Origin: Rhizobiaceae bacterium
Lineage (GTDB): Bacteria; Pseudomonadota; Alphaproteobacteria; Rhizobiales; Rhizobiaceae
NCBI GenBank assembly: GCA_020696915.1
Contig: JAJFMR010000031.1
Span: 1 to 14,295 of the forward strand
Length of the DNA: 14,295 nucleotides
Direction of reading: 5' to 3'
This document shows positions 14,257 through 14,295 of this stretch, one piece after another (position 1 is the first letter of the stretch; the number at the start of each line of letters is the position of its first letter). The notes beneath the pieces were generated by a model that made no database searches, had not been told where the DNA came from, and was given only the letters and a program-made list of their open reading frames with translations. The position numbers were made by a program, and so were the translations under genes.

Positions 14257-14295
14257 AGACTCGAAAACAGTGGACCGGCAGTATCCTTGCGTGAC

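Overview
This is a GC-rich stretch of alphaproteobacterial core chromosome. Gene content, gene order and protein style (long MetK with an insertion, a PraR/PhrR-type regulator beside metK, an OlsA-type acyltransferase beside miaB) point to the Hyphomicrobiales (Rhizobiales), probably a Mesorhizobium/Phyllobacteriaceae-like organism. That placement is inferred from remembered gene order and motifs, not from a database search. All genes but one lie on the minus strand, so transcription runs from high to low coordinates.

Right end (about 12.2-14.3 kb) is an accessory module: a periplasmic sugar-type ABC solute-binding protein (13218-14213), followed by a GntR/FadR-family regulator resembling the sugar-acid regulator DgoR (12236-13006). 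No ATPase or permease gene lies between them or downstream.

The centre (4.2-12.1 kb) is a packed housekeeping run. tsaB and rimI are coupled (t6A tRNA modification and protein N-acetylation). A 126-bp gap with two inverted repeats follows. Then comes olsA-miaB-phoH-ybeY-corC-lnt, joined by ATGA/GTGA overlaps or gaps of 11-21 bp (ornithine-lipid acylation, ms2i6A tRNA modification, PhoH ATPase, 16S rRNA maturation endonuclease, CBS-domain transport-associated protein, lipoprotein N-acyltransferase). In the lnt case the coupling holds only if the upstream GTG start is used.

The left part (0-4.2 kb) holds the praR/phrR-type regulator, then metK with a promoter of its own, then trmB, a SAM-dependent tRNA methyltransferase 10 bp after metK, so producer and consumer of SAM appear co-transcribed. 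A single small plus-strand gene (1421-1588) converges on trmB. The rimP-nusA operon then starts from its own promoter and passes through a terminator-like hairpin before rimP; nusA runs off the left edge.

I see no CRISPR array, tRNA, rRNA, insertion sequence, prophage or defence gene, and no convincing new multi-gene system. The observations worth following are regulatory: the hairpin in the rimP leader, paired operator-like palindromes in front of the small gene, structured RNA between rimI and olsA where I recall relatives carrying fur/mur, and the orphan binding-protein/regulator pair.
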